A DNA stretch of 16,302 nt from an uncultured Clostridia bacterium (GTDB lineage: Bacteria; Bacillota; Clostridia; Oscillospirales; CAG-272): the NCBI GenBank assembly GCA_937884385.1, contig CALGCW010000036.1, forward strand, positions 1-16,302, given 5' to 3'. A model generated the notes under the pieces. That model saw nothing but the letters and a program-made list of their open reading frames with translations, was not told the DNA's origin and searched no databases. Position 1 is the first letter of the stretch, and every line of letters begins with the position of its first letter. Positions 1 through 7,993 of the stretch are shown in pieces. The translations under genes were made by a program, and so were the position numbers.

Positions 1-21
1 CGACAAGGGAGAAAATCGTTA

Positions 22-45
22 TGTGTTGTGATGCGTCACAACACA
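22..45. repeat. Perfect inverted repeat (10-bp stem, 4-nt loop)
   Basis: TGTGTTGTGA at 22-31 is the exact reverse complement of TCACAACACA at 36-45, with loop TGCG. It lies in the gene-free left end, downstream of the minus-strand ftsH operon. Read leftwards, the stem is followed only by a weak T-containing stretch (TAACGATTTT), so it could be a poor terminator for ftsH or for a gene beyond the edge. It could also be an operator. The function is not determined. Confidence 0.6.
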
Positions 46-89
46 ATTTGCGCGGAATCTTGCCGCGAAGCCCTACAAAAATCTTTTTG

Positions 90-111
90 GTTCTTTTTCT
101 TGAAAAAGAAC
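90..111. repeat. Perfect inverted repeat GTTCTTTTT/AAAAAGAAC
   Basis: A 9-bp perfect stem (90-98 with 103-111) closes a CTTG loop. Immediately to its left is a second small palindrome, CAAAAATCTTTTTG (76-89). Neither side carries a clean T-run after the stem, so it is not a textbook intrinsic terminator. It may be a dispersed intergenic palindrome or part of a composite 3' processing/termination region of the ftsH operon. Confidence 0.5.
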
Positions 112-167
112 ATATTCCTTCTCTTTGTAACTTCTTGAAATGCTTTCAGCTTTAGCGATTGTAGCTT

Positions 168-216
168 ATGCAAATATCACCGACCGCCGTGAGGGGGTCG
201 GTGATACCGTTTGCAT
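168..216 (-). terminator. Hairpin at the ftsH stop codon, possible 3'-end element
   Basis: TATCACCGACC (175-185) pairs perfectly with GGTCGGTGATA (196-206). The pairing extends outward as ATGCAAA (168-174) with TTTGCAT (210-216) around a 3-nt bulge, giving a stem of about 18 bp. It begins at the last base of the ftsH stop codon (216-218). The position fits an operon-end terminator or an mRNA-stabilising hairpin for the leftward transcript. No T-run follows on the minus strand, so Rho-independent termination here is uncertain. Confidence 0.5.
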
Positions 217-2321
217 TATTTTTCTGTCATTTCGTCGACGTAGCCGTCGTCGGAGTCGTCGCCGTCTCCGCTATCGCCGTCGGTATCGTCGATGGTCGTG
301 CCACGGGGCGCGTTCATCATCTTCTCGCGCTCTTCCTTTTCGCGTCGGAGCTCTTCTTCAACTCTTCTTTGCTCCTCTTGCTCTGCCTTGAGCTTAGCTT
401 CGTTTTCCTCGCGGCTCTTGCGTTCCTTTTCCTTTGCGATCTCTTCTATTTCGTCAAAGGTGAGGTCATTTTCCATTGCTGCCTTGAACTGGTCTGCATC
501 CATAAACTCTGCCTTGAGAAGATATCCTGCAACGAGGTGGAGCTTATCGATATGCTCTGTGAGGATCTTTTTACATTCCGCATAAGCGCTTTCAATGATG
601 GAGCGAACCTCGTCGTCGATCTCTGCGGCGGTCTTTTCGGAATAGTTCTTGCTTGTATTAAGGTCTCTGCCAAGGAAAACCTCGGAGTCGGAATGTCCGC
701 TTCCGTAGAGAACTGTGCCGAGCTTGTCGCTCATACCGTATCTCGTTACCATATTGCGTGCGGTCTTGGTCGCCTGCTGGATATCACCCGATGCACCCGT
801 GGAGATATCGTCGAGGATGAGCTCCTCTGCGACTCTTCCGCCAAGGGAGAGGATGATGCTTTCAAACATCTTTTTCTTCGTTGAGGTGAAGGTATCCTGC
901 TCGGGGATGCTTACCGTCACGCCGCCGTAATTGCCGGAGGGAACGGTTGAAATGAATTTAACGGGGTCGGTATGCTCGCAGTAGTAGGATGCGACTGCGT
1001 GGCCTGCCTCGTGATATGCTGTGAGCTTATTATCTGCCTCTGTTCTGACCTTCGTCTTCTTCTGAGGACCGAGGAGCATCTTCATATAGGACTTTTCGAT
1101 GTCCTCCATACCGATAAGGCTCTTATTATTCTTTGCCGCGTGGAGTGCCGCTTCGTTGAGAAGATTTGCAAGGTCGGCACCCGTAAAGCCTATGGTGCTT
1201 TGTGCGATCTTGTGGAAGTCGACGGTGCTTTCCATCGGTTTCTTTCTTGCGTGTACCTTAAGGATCGCCTCGCGTCCCTTGATATCGGGGTATCCCACTC
1301 TTACCTGGCGGTCAAAGCGACCGGGGCGGAGAAGTGCGGGGTCAAGGATGTCGGGACGGTTGGTTGCCGCCATAATGATAATGCCCTCGTGTGTTCCGAA
1401 GCCGTCCATTTCGACGAGAAGCTGGTTAAGAGTCTGTTCTCTTTCATCGTGGCCGCCGCCGAGACCTGCGCCTCTGTGACGTCCGACTGCGTCGATCTCG
1501 TCGATAAAGATGATCGCGGCGGGAGCTTTTCTTGCGTTATCGAAAAGGTCACGGACACGGCTTGCGCCTACACCGACGTACATTTCAACGAAATCCGAGC
1601 CACTCATTGAGAAGAAGGGAACGCCCGCTTCGCCTGCAACTGCCTTTGCAAGCAGGGTCTTACCTGTTCCGGGAGGGCCCACGAGCAATACGCCGTGGGG
1701 GATCTTTGCGCCGAGTCTTGCAAATTTTGCGGGATCCTTGAGGAATTCGACGATCTCAACGAGCTCCTCTTTTTCTTCGTCCGCACCTGCGACGTCCTCA
1801 AACGTCACTTTATTCTTATCGCTTGAGGGAATATGTGCCTTCGCCTTACCGAAGCTCATCATACCGCCCTCGCGCTTGTTCATCTGCTTCATCGAATAGA
1901 AGAAGAAAAATACCATTAAGCCGATAAGGAGAAGGTTGGGGAGCAGACTGAGTAGCCAAGGATACTCCGCAAGGGGCTCGTAATCGTATTTTACGAGGTT
2001 CTTATTATCCTTATACGCCTCAAAGGAGTCTCTGAACATTTCAACGTCGCGGAGCTTATAGCTTATCTTTTCGGTCTTGAGACCTGCGACGTCCTCGGGG
2101 GTGAGAACACCTGCCTTATCGGATTTATATATGAGGATATTGAGCACGTTATCGTTTGTGACGACGAACTCTTTGACTCTGTCCTCTTTGAAATATTGCA
2201 TAATATCGCTGAAGATGGGTTCTTCTTTTTGAGAGGACGTTCCCATCATTGCATAGACTGCAATGAAGATCACAGCGATAAGGAAAACATAGAAAACAAT
2301 TACTTTTGCGTTATTTTTCAT
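216..2321 (-). CDS. ftsH: ATP-dependent zinc metalloprotease FtsH
   Basis: Membrane-anchored hexameric AAA+ protease that extracts and degrades misfolded membrane proteins and short-lived regulators. The 701 residues show a first membrane segment (about 7-27), an extracytoplasmic domain, a second membrane segment (about 121-143), Walker A GPPGTGKT (215-222), Walker B IIFIDEID (270-277), the second region of homology with its arginines (about 320-338), the zinc site HEAGH (437-441) and the third zinc ligand, Asp513 in SGDIQQAT. All catalytic residues are present. After the protease domain comes a charged, probably coiled-coil stretch (about 615-665), then a disordered Asp/Gly-rich acidic tail. 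The start is supported by GGAGG at 2328-2332, six bases upstream. It follows tilS after 21 bases as last gene of the operon. The hprT gene often found between tilS and ftsH in Firmicutes is absent. Confidence 0.98.
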   Translation of the reverse strand: MKNNAKVIVFYVFLIAVIFIAVYAMMGTSSQKEEPIFSDIMQYFKEDRVKEFVVTNDNVLNILIYKSDKAGVLTPEDVAGLKTEKISYKLRDVEMFRDSFEAYKDNKNLVKYDYEPLAEYPWLLSLLPNLLLIGLMVFFFFYSMKQMNKREGGMMSFGKAKAHIPSSDKNKVTFEDVAGADEEKEELVEIVEFLKDPAKFARLGAKIPHGVLLVGPPGTGKTLLAKAVAGEAGVPFFSMSGSDFVEMYVGVGASRVRDLFDNARKAPAAIIFIDEIDAVGRHRGAGLGGGHDEREQTLNQLLVEMDGFGTHEGIIIMAATNRPDILDPALLRPGRFDRQVRVGYPDIKGREAILKVHARKKPMESTVDFHKIAQSTIGFTGADLANLLNEAALHAAKNNKSLIGMEDIEKSYMKMLLGPQKKTKVRTEADNKLTAYHEAGHAVASYYCEHTDPVKFISTVPSGNYGGVTVSIPEQDTFTSTKKKMFESIILSLGGRVAEELILDDISTGASGDIQQATKTARNMVTRYGMSDKLGTVLYGSGHSDSEVFLGRDLNTSKNYSEKTAAEIDDEVRSIIESAYAECKKILTEHIDKLHLVAGYLLKAEFMDADQFKAAMENDLTFDEIEEIAKEKERKSREENEAKLKAEQEEQRRVEEELRREKEEREKMMNAPRGTTIDDTDGDSGDGDDSDDGYVDEMTEK

Positions 2322-2342
2322 TAAAAACCTCCGTACTTCGTA

Positions 2343-3716
2343 TTAATAAAGCTCTATGGAAATGCGGAAAAAATCCTCGCCACCGTTTATTATGTCCTCT
2401 TTTAAGCGGTCGCAAACCGCGATGCCCGGTATCCACAAAATTTCATCCCCTAAAACGAGCAGGGGAAGTCTTTTTCGCTCGGCAAGCGGTATTTTTTTCT
2501 CGTTGTACAGCTTTTTTATCTTTTTATTTATTTTTCTCACGCAAACGGTGTCGCCATCCGCCTTGGGGCGAAAATACGCATCGCTCAGCTCGGGCGAGCA
2601 TTTGATATCGAGGCACGAAAGCCCGCGGCTCTTTGCTTGCGTGGGATTTTTTTCAATATTTATTTTTACTCCGTCGCAGGGGGAAAACGACCCTTCGCGG
2701 AATAATTCCTTGTATTCGACATCTTTACCTGCTTCTTCTTCGGAAACGAAGCAAAGCGCGCCGTCCTCTATACTTGCTCGCATCGAGGCGGGAAGGGAGA
2801 GCGACGAGTGGACCTCGCCTTTTTCTGCAAGGTCGATAAGCGATCTTATATGGACTCGCTCAAGGCTTGCGCCGCAGCTATCCTCAAACATCATCGAAAG
2901 CACTCTTGCGCGAAGTGCGGTATGCACCGAGTTGAGCGCAATGAGGGGTATGCGTGAGTCGCGGCATTCGCGCTCGATAAAGCGTGACGCGATGTCCTTC
3001 ATACAGTCCTCTGTCTCTGCGACGTTTTCGCCAAGCCTTGTGATAAGCTCGGAAAGGGATGGGCGCAATTCCTTTAATTTTGGGATCACCTCTGCGCGAA
3101 GGGCATTTCTTTCGTATCTTATATCGTCATTAGTGACGTCTGTGACGAATGGAAGCTCCGCTTCACGGCAATATTCAAGAATTTGGTTCTTTTCGATGTG
3201 AAGCAGTGGTCTTACGAGGTGCAGGTCGGTCGCAAACGCTCTGTGGGGAGCTATGCCGCCAAGTCCTGCCGTTCCGCTTCCCCGAAGGATGTGGAGCAGC
3301 ACCGTTTCGATATTATCGTCGGCGTGGTGTGCGGTCACGAGCAAGGGAATGCCGTGCTTGCGCATTATTTGTTCAAAAAAAGAATATCTTTGCTCTCTTG
3401 CCTCGGCTTCAAGGCTCTTGCCGCTTATTTTGGCAAGGGCGGGAACGTCGGCTTCTCCGAGGTAGAAGGGAAGCCCGTATTTCTCGGCGGTCGCACGGCA
3501 GAATTGCGCGTCGCGCTCGGCATCCTCGCCTCGGATCTTGTGATTGAAATGCGCAACAAAGAGGCTGTAGCCCTTTTTTTGTGCGTCCGTATACATCAGA
3601 TGAAGAAGAGCGACGGAATCCGCGCCGCCCGAAAAGGCGAGCAGTACGCTCTCGTGCTTATCCAAGCCTGCAAGAGAGTGGGGGGAGGTATATGAAACTG
3701 TATTGCTTTTTTTCAT
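2343..3716 (-). CDS. tilS: tRNA(Ile)-lysidine synthetase TilS
   Basis: Converts C34 of the CAU anticodon of tRNA-Ile2 to lysidine with ATP and lysine, which lets the tRNA read AUA and changes its charging from Met to Ile. It is normally essential. The 457-residue protein carries the N-type PP-loop SGGADS (29-34), the HHADDNIET segment typical of the catalytic domain, and the substrate-binding central region. Its C-terminal domain contains DGDTVCV, a lysine-rich stretch (KINKKIKKL) and a WIPGIAVCDR ending typical of TilS. A purine-rich GGGAG site precedes the ATG by about four bases. It sits 24 bases after dnaB and 21 before ftsH, so it is almost certainly cotranscribed with both. The length is normal and no defect is seen. 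Confidence 0.95.
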   Translation of the reverse strand: MKKSNTVSYTSPHSLAGLDKHESVLLAFSGGADSVALLHLMYTDAQKKGYSLFVAHFNHKIRGEDAERDAQFCRATAEKYGLPFYLGEADVPALAKISGKSLEAEAREQRYSFFEQIMRKHGIPLLVTAHHADDNIETVLLHILRGSGTAGLGGIAPHRAFATDLHLVRPLLHIEKNQILEYCREAELPFVTDVTNDDIRYERNALRAEVIPKLKELRPSLSELITRLGENVAETEDCMKDIASRFIERECRDSRIPLIALNSVHTALRARVLSMMFEDSCGASLERVHIRSLIDLAEKGEVHSSLSLPASMRASIEDGALCFVSEEEAGKDVEYKELFREGSFSPCDGVKINIEKNPTQAKSRGLSCLDIKCSPELSDAYFRPKADGDTVCVRKINKKIKKLYNEKKIPLAERKRLPLLVLGDEILWIPGIAVCDRLKEDIINGGEDFFRISIELY

Positions 3717-3740
3717 TTTTCTCCCCCATTCTATATCGTT

Positions 3741-5084
3741 TTATTCAGGAATATTATCCGCGATCGTGCGGAATTTGGTATACTGACCTATCCAGCCCAT
3801 TTTTACGGTTCCCGTTGAGCCGTGGCGGTTCTTTGCGATGATGACCTCGGCAATATTTGCGGTGTTTGCTTCACCGGGATCGCCATCGGTCTTATAATAT
3901 TCGTTTCTGTAAAGGAACATTACTACGTCTGCGTCCTGCTCGATAGCACCCGAGTCACGAAGGTCGGAAAGCATAGGCTTTTTATCCGTTCTCGATTCGG
4001 GACCTCGGCTAAGCTGTGCGCAGCATATGATCGGAACACTTAATTCCTTTGCCATAATCTTGAGCGCACGGGAGATCTCTGCGACCTCTTGGACGCGGTT
4101 ATCTATCCTTCTGTCACTTTGCATAAGCTGAAGGTAGTCGACAACGACAAGTCCGAGATTGTCAACGCGGCGAAGCTTTGCCTTCATCTCCGTGACGGAC
4201 AGACCCGACGTATCGTCGATAAGTATATCACATCCTGCAAGACGTGAGCTTGCATCTGCGATCTTTTCCCACGAGTCGGCAGAGAGCTTGCCCGAACGGA
4301 GCTCATAGCTGTCGACGAGTGCTTCACTTGAAAGCACACGTGAGACGAGCTGCTCTGCGCTCATCTCAAGTGAGAATATGCACACCTTTTTTCTTGTAGA
4401 CTGCGCGACGTTCGTTGCGATGTTCAGTGCAAAGGACGTTTTACCCATACCGGGACGGGCACCCACAAGGATGAGGTCGGAGTTGCCCATACCGACGAGA
4501 ACTCGGTCGAGACCCGAAAAGCCTGTAGCTGTTCCGTGCGCGGCATCGGGGTCAAGAGAAAGCTCGTGAAGGTCATTATATACTGCGCCGAGGACCTCTC
4601 TGATATGTCTGAAATTCTTGGTATCCCTGCCTTGTGCTATGGCAAAGATCTTGCTTTCGGCAAGCTCGATGATGCCGCTTGCGCTCTCCTGCTCGGAGTA
4701 TGCGCTCTCGTTTATCTCTCCGCAGATCTCGATGAGCTGACGAAGCGAGCTTTTTTCCTTGACTATTCTTGCGTAGTCCTTGATATTGAGTGCGGTGGGA
4801 ACGACCTCTGAAAGAGTTCTTATATAATCCTCGCCGCCGCTTTTGGAGTAGATGCCCTTGCGAACGAGTGCGTCGATAAGAGTGACGACGTCTATTTCGT
4901 GGTTGGTGAGAAATAGCTCGGTTGCGGCAAGGTAGATCTGCTTATGCTCGGTGATATAGAAATCATCCGCCTTTACGATATCCGCTACCTCGTTTATTGC
5001 CGCCGGGTCGATGAGTATCGAGCCGAGCAGGGATTGCTCCGCAATAAGCGAAAACGGTAATTTTCTTGTGATATCTTCGTTCAT
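3741..5084 (-). CDS. dnaB: Replicative DNA helicase DnaB
   Basis: Hexameric 5'-3' helicase that unwinds DNA at the replication fork and interacts with primase (called DnaC in Bacillus subtilis). The 447 residues begin with the helical N-terminal domain (PFSLIAEQSLLGSIL, about 10-105) and a linker. The RecA-like motor follows, with Walker A GARPGMGKTS (208-217), FSLEMSAEQLVSR (237-249), Walker B LVVVDYLQL (312-320), CAQLSRGPESR (355-365) and DLRDSGAIEQDADVV (374-388). No intein is present, although this gene is a common intein site. The AAGGAG ribosome site (5091-5096) overlaps the stop codon region of rplI upstream, so the two genes are tightly coupled. The rplI-dnaB order is the conserved Firmicute arrangement. 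Confidence 0.97.
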   Translation of the reverse strand: MNEDITRKLPFSLIAEQSLLGSILIDPAAINEVADIVKADDFYITEHKQIYLAATELFLTNHEIDVVTLIDALVRKGIYSKSGGEDYIRTLSEVVPTALNIKDYARIVKEKSSLRQLIEICGEINESAYSEQESASGIIELAESKIFAIAQGRDTKNFRHIREVLGAVYNDLHELSLDPDAAHGTATGFSGLDRVLVGMGNSDLILVGARPGMGKTSFALNIATNVAQSTRKKVCIFSLEMSAEQLVSRVLSSEALVDSYELRSGKLSADSWEKIADASSRLAGCDILIDDTSGLSVTEMKAKLRRVDNLGLVVVDYLQLMQSDRRIDNRVQEVAEISRALKIMAKELSVPIICCAQLSRGPESRTDKKPMLSDLRDSGAIEQDADVVMFLYRNEYYKTDGDPGEANTANIAEVIIAKNRHGSTGTVKMGWIGQYTKFRTIADNIPE

Positions 5085-5094
5085 CTTATTCTCC

Positions 5095-5547
5095 TTACTG
5101 CTTGGGAGATACCTGCACCGTGATGATGCCCGTTATCTCTGCGCCGTAGAGCTTGACCTCTGCCTTATACGTGCCAAAGGTCTTGATGGGCTCGCTTAAG
5201 CTGATCTTCTTTTTATCGATGGTGATGCCGTGATCCTTGGTGAGCTTTTCTGCGATGTCCTTGCTCGTCACCGCGCCGTAAAGGCGGTTATCGTTGCCGG
5301 CACTTTCGTTTATGTGCACCGTGATGCTTGCAAGCTTTTTGGCGATCGCATTTGCCTCTGCCTTTGCGACCTCGATCTTATGATTTATGGATGCTTCCTT
5401 ATTCTTTGCCTCGTTTACTGCCTTTGCATCGGCAATAATAGCGAGCTTTTTGGGAAGGAGGAAGTTTCTTGCGTAGCCGTCGGAGACCTCGATTATCTGG
5501 TCCTTTTTGCCTTGGCCCTTCACGTCCTGTGTTAACATTACTTTCAT
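5095..5547 (-). CDS. rplI: 50S ribosomal protein L9
   Basis: Binds 23S rRNA at the base of the L1 stalk and helps maintain reading-frame fidelity. The 150 residues match the family length. The N-terminal domain shows the conserved MKVMLTQDVKGQG start and the DGYARNFLLPKK rRNA-binding loop. A long lysine/alanine-rich helix (about 40-75) connects to the C-terminal domain, with AVTSKDIAEKL and a GI(T)IDKKKI strand. A TAGGAG site (5557-5562) lies nine bases before the start. The 59-base gap from gdpP contains a TATAAT-like hexamer on the minus strand (5572-5577) but no convincing -35 box, so an internal promoter is possible but weakly supported. The gene lies between gdpP and dnaB in the usual Firmicute order. 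Confidence 0.97.
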   Translation of the reverse strand: MKVMLTQDVKGQGKKDQIIEVSDGYARNFLLPKKLAIIADAKAVNEAKNKEASINHKIEVAKAEANAIAKKLASITVHINESAGNDNRLYGAVTSKDIAEKLTKDHGITIDKKKISLSEPIKTFGTYKAEVKLYGAEITGIITVQVSPKQ

Positions 5548-5606
5548 TGGTTTTATCTCCTAACTTTGGAAATTATAGTATATAAATCTTAAAAAATCTT
5601 GAAATA

Positions 5607-7706
5607 TCAGTGGTTTTCCTTAAAATATTCTTCGATCGCATTGACGAGGTGGTGCTTTGCAGATCTCATATCCACGCCCGAAAGCGCTGCGGCAGCCGCG
5701 TCAAAGTGTCCGCCGCCGCCCATTTTTTCAAGGATGAGCTGAACGTTCACCGTGCCCTTGGAGCGCGCGGAGATGAGAACCTTGCCGTCTACTCTGACGA
5801 GTGCGAAGGAGGCTTCTATTCCTCGAATATCAAGCATCTTATCTGCCGTCTTTGCCGCAAGGACTCGGTCGGTATCGATATTCGTGCCCTCGCTTTCGGT
5901 GATGATGATATTACCTCTGTGTATTCTCGCGTTTGCGGTGAGCTGTGCCTCACTTAAGAAATCGTCGTATTCCTCGTGGAAGTATGTTCTTGCTATTTCA
6001 CTGCTTGCGCCTGCACCGCGCAGATACATTGCCGCACCGAAGGTCTTGGTACCCGTCGTGCGCGTAAAGTTCTTGGTATCGACCATAATGCCCGCAAGAA
6101 GGATATTTGCCTCTTCCTTGTGGAGCATATTTTCGGTAAGACACTGTTCAAGTATCTCGGTGATCATTTCCGATGCGCTCGAAGCAGAGGGGTCGATCTT
6201 GGAAAGAAGGGGCTCCGTTTCATAGGGCGCAACCTTTCTGTGGTGGTCGATGACTACCAAGCGGGAAACATTGTTTGCAACCGCAGGGGACTCCAAAATA
6301 TTGAAGTTATTTGCATCGACGATGACGAGCAGGGTGTCTGCCTTTATCATATCAAGTCCCGCCTCTGCGGAAATGAACATATTTTTGTAATCCTCAAGTG
6401 CAAGGAGCTTTTCCGAGCAAGCCTTGAAGTTTGCGTTCGCGGTATTCATAATGATCTTCGGCTTTACGCCGCTGTGCATACAAAGTCTTGCTATACCGAC
6501 GCAGGCACCAATTGCGTCAAAGTCGGGATTCGCGTGACCCATAATGAGCACGTTTGGGGAGCTTGCGATGATGGATGCAAGCCTTGTTGCAAGAACGCGT
6601 GCGTTTGAAGAGGTCTTTTTCTGCACGCCCTTGGTTTTACCGCCGAAGAAGAGAACGTTATTCTCGGTCTTTACCGCGACCTGGTCGCCGCCTCTCTGAA
6701 GCGCGAATTCGAGTGCGGATGCGGCATTTTTCTCCCTTTCCTCGAAATTTGCGCCCACAAGGGATATACCGATGGATATCGTGACGGGAACGGAGCTGTC
6801 TCCGAGTCGGACGTTTCTTATCGTCTCAAGGATATCGAATTTTTTATCCTTGCATTCATCATACTGCTCCTTTGAAAAGAGAAGTATGTATCTGTCTCTG
6901 CCCGATTCCATTATGAAGCCATTTATGTCCTCTGCGAACTTCTTTAAGATCTCCTCGATCTCGTTTGCGGCAGAACGGTAATTTACTCTTACGTATTCTG
7001 CGATCTCGTTGAGGTTGTCGAGCGCGATGTGAGCGACCACGGGGGCTTCCTTATCCATTTTTACCGTGAGAGCGTTGAGCTCGGTATAGTCCTCAAATGT
7101 GATGAGGAAGTAAAGATTCTTACCAAGTGTCTGCTTATAGAGCTTTACCCTATAGCACATTCCGCCTATGACGACGCTGTGGATGTCCTCCTTCGGCTTT
7201 TTCTGCTCTCCGTTTTCGTCTTCTTCCTCTCCTTCATCCTCGATAGTGTCAGACTCTGCTTTTGCTATCTTTTCTGCGGAGAGCTCTTCTATCAGCTTTT
7301 CAAGCTCGATGTCACAAAGGTCGGTGACGTTCTGCTGTATCAGACTTTCCTCGACTCCAAGCATCTCTCTTGCGCCCTGTGAGCTCCACGCGATAAGTCC
7401 GCTTCGAAGTGTGAGGATGCAGGGAATGCTTACGTCCTGCATCATACCCGTCATTGCCTTTTCCATAAGCAGGGTCTTTTCTGCAAAGTCCTTTTCCTTC
7501 TTGCGCTTGCTTCCGTAGATGATGAGGCAGGCGACGACGCTCATTGCGTATACACCGAAGATGATGACGCCGAGCCATCTTGGATAGGACTCAACGAAAA
7601 TGTCTACAAGCGCGTAAAGCGCAAGAAACAATCCCGACGATATAACGCAGGTCCATAAAATATTATTACTTTCCGCAAAGCTGCGGTCATTCTTTCTTTT
7701 ACTCAT
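5607..7706 (-). CDS. gdpP: Membrane-bound cyclic-di-AMP phosphodiesterase GdpP (YybT family, DHH-DHHA1)
   Basis: Hydrolyses cyclic di-AMP to 5'-pApA, setting the level of a second messenger that controls potassium and osmolyte balance and cell-wall stress. The 699 residues show two membrane helices (about 16-38 and 43-65), a PAS-like domain (about 85-210), a degenerate GGDEF domain (about 220-350, no GG[DE]EF signature visible), then the DHH phosphodiesterase domain with HANPDFDAIG (391-400), VIVDANN (461-467) and IDHH (486-489), and a C-terminal DHHA1 domain with GGGGHFDAAAA. All expected metal-ligand motifs are present. An acidic, low-complexity insertion (about 150-175, with EDEGEEEDENGEQ) interrupts the PAS region and looks disordered. 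An AAAGGAG site (7718-7724) lies 11 bases upstream. It is the first gene of the leftward operon. Confidence 0.95.
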   Translation of the reverse strand: MSKRKNDRSFAESNNILWTCVISSGLFLALYALVDIFVESYPRWLGVIIFGVYAMSVVACLIIYGSKRKKEKDFAEKTLLMEKAMTGMMQDVSIPCILTLRSGLIAWSSQGAREMLGVEESLIQQNVTDLCDIELEKLIEELSAEKIAKAESDTIEDEGEEEDENGEQKKPKEDIHSVVIGGMCYRVKLYKQTLGKNLYFLITFEDYTELNALTVKMDKEAPVVAHIALDNLNEIAEYVRVNYRSAANEIEEILKKFAEDINGFIMESGRDRYILLFSKEQYDECKDKKFDILETIRNVRLGDSSVPVTISIGISLVGANFEEREKNAASALEFALQRGGDQVAVKTENNVLFFGGKTKGVQKKTSSNARVLATRLASIIASSPNVLIMGHANPDFDAIGACVGIARLCMHSGVKPKIIMNTANANFKACSEKLLALEDYKNMFISAEAGLDMIKADTLLVIVDANNFNILESPAVANNVSRLVVIDHHRKVAPYETEPLLSKIDPSASSASEMITEILEQCLTENMLHKEEANILLAGIMVDTKNFTRTTGTKTFGAAMYLRGAGASSEIARTYFHEEYDDFLSEAQLTANARIHRGNIIITESEGTNIDTDRVLAAKTADKMLDIRGIEASFALVRVDGKVLISARSKGTVNVQLILEKMGGGGHFDAAAAALSGVDMRSAKHHLVNAIEEYFKENH

Positions 7707-7781
7707 TGGATTTTATTCTCCTTTGAACATTTCTTGATCATTCAGTAGGCATAATTAGGCATTCTAAATAATCTTCTAATA

Positions 7782-7810
7782 ATTATAGCACGAAATCACG
7801 TTTTTGTAAA
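7782..7810 (-). promoter_or_regulatory. Sigma-A-type promoter of the gdpP operon
   Basis: On the minus strand, TTTACA (7810-7805) is followed after exactly 17 bases by TATAAT (7787-7782), preceded by TGC, which makes an extended -10 element. Transcription would start near 7775, leaving a leader of about 70 bases before the gdpP ATG. The hexamers match the consensus at 5/6 and 6/6 positions. It faces away from the rimP promoter across an A/T-rich spacer. Confidence 0.8.
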
Positions 7811-7890
7811 CATTATTTTTGATTATTTATAATAAAAATGAAATAAAAGTGAAAATAAAATGAAAAAAAGATAAAAAATAGCAAAAAACC
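7811..7890. promoter_or_regulatory. A-tract-rich spacer between divergent promoters, possible UP element
   Basis: This stretch is almost purely A/T. On the plus strand it carries runs of A separated by single G or T-G interruptions (repeated AAAATGAAA-like units, 7834-7870, then AAAAAAAG and AAAAAA). It lies immediately upstream of the -35 box of the rimP promoter, where UP elements that bind the RNA polymerase alpha subunit are found in strong promoters. Another TATAAT-like hexamer near 7826 on the plus strand has no convincing partner. Function is inferred from position and composition. Confidence 0.4.
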
Positions 7891-7892
7891 TA

Positions 7893-7921
7893 TTGCAAAA
7901 TGAAAAAACTTGTGTTATAAT
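7893..7921 (+). promoter_or_regulatory. Sigma-A-type promoter of the rimP-nusA-infB operon
   Basis: TTGCAA (7893-7898), a 17-base spacer and TATAAT (7916-7921) form a strong promoter. A TGT immediately before the -10 supplies the extended -10 TG. Transcription should start near 7928, giving a leader of about 65 bases that contains the inverted repeat at 7938-7964. The open frame running through this promoter from 7910 is therefore unlikely to be translated upstream of 7994. Confidence 0.85.
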
Positions 7922-7937
7922 GGGGCATACTATGATG

Positions 7938-7964
7938 AGAGTGGGTCCCAAAACGACCCACTCT
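7938..7964 (+). promoter_or_regulatory. Hairpin in the rimP 5' leader
   Basis: AGAGTGGGTC (7938-7947) is perfectly complementary to GACCCACTCT (7955-7964), with loop CCAAAAC. It begins about ten bases after the predicted transcription start and ends 29 bases before the rimP ATG. Such a stem near the 5' end could stabilise the transcript or act as an operator or attenuator. A modest T-rich run (TCTTAATTCTT) follows it but is too broken for a clear terminator. No riboswitch family is recognised. Confidence 0.6.
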
Positions 7965-7993
7965 TAATTCTTGAAAAGGCAGATTTTGCAGAT

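Noticed and set aside
168..884. 238-residue plus-strand open frame across the end of ftsH
   Set aside because: It lies antisense to intact ftsH, has Leu/Phe/Cys-rich shadow composition and shows no ribosome site or family motif.
972..1610. 212-residue plus-strand frame, and similar long antisense frames in tilS, dnaB and gdpP
   Set aside because: They mirror the codon bias of the real minus-strand genes and have no independent evidence.
5572..5605. Internal promoter before rplI
   Set aside because: A TATAAT hexamer is present on the minus strand, but the nearest -35-like hexamer is 22 bases away; support is too weak to list.
7910..7993. 28-codon N-terminal extension of rimP from TTG at 7910
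   Set aside because: The segment contains the promoter -10 hexamer and the leader hairpin, and RimP homologues begin near the ATG at 7994.
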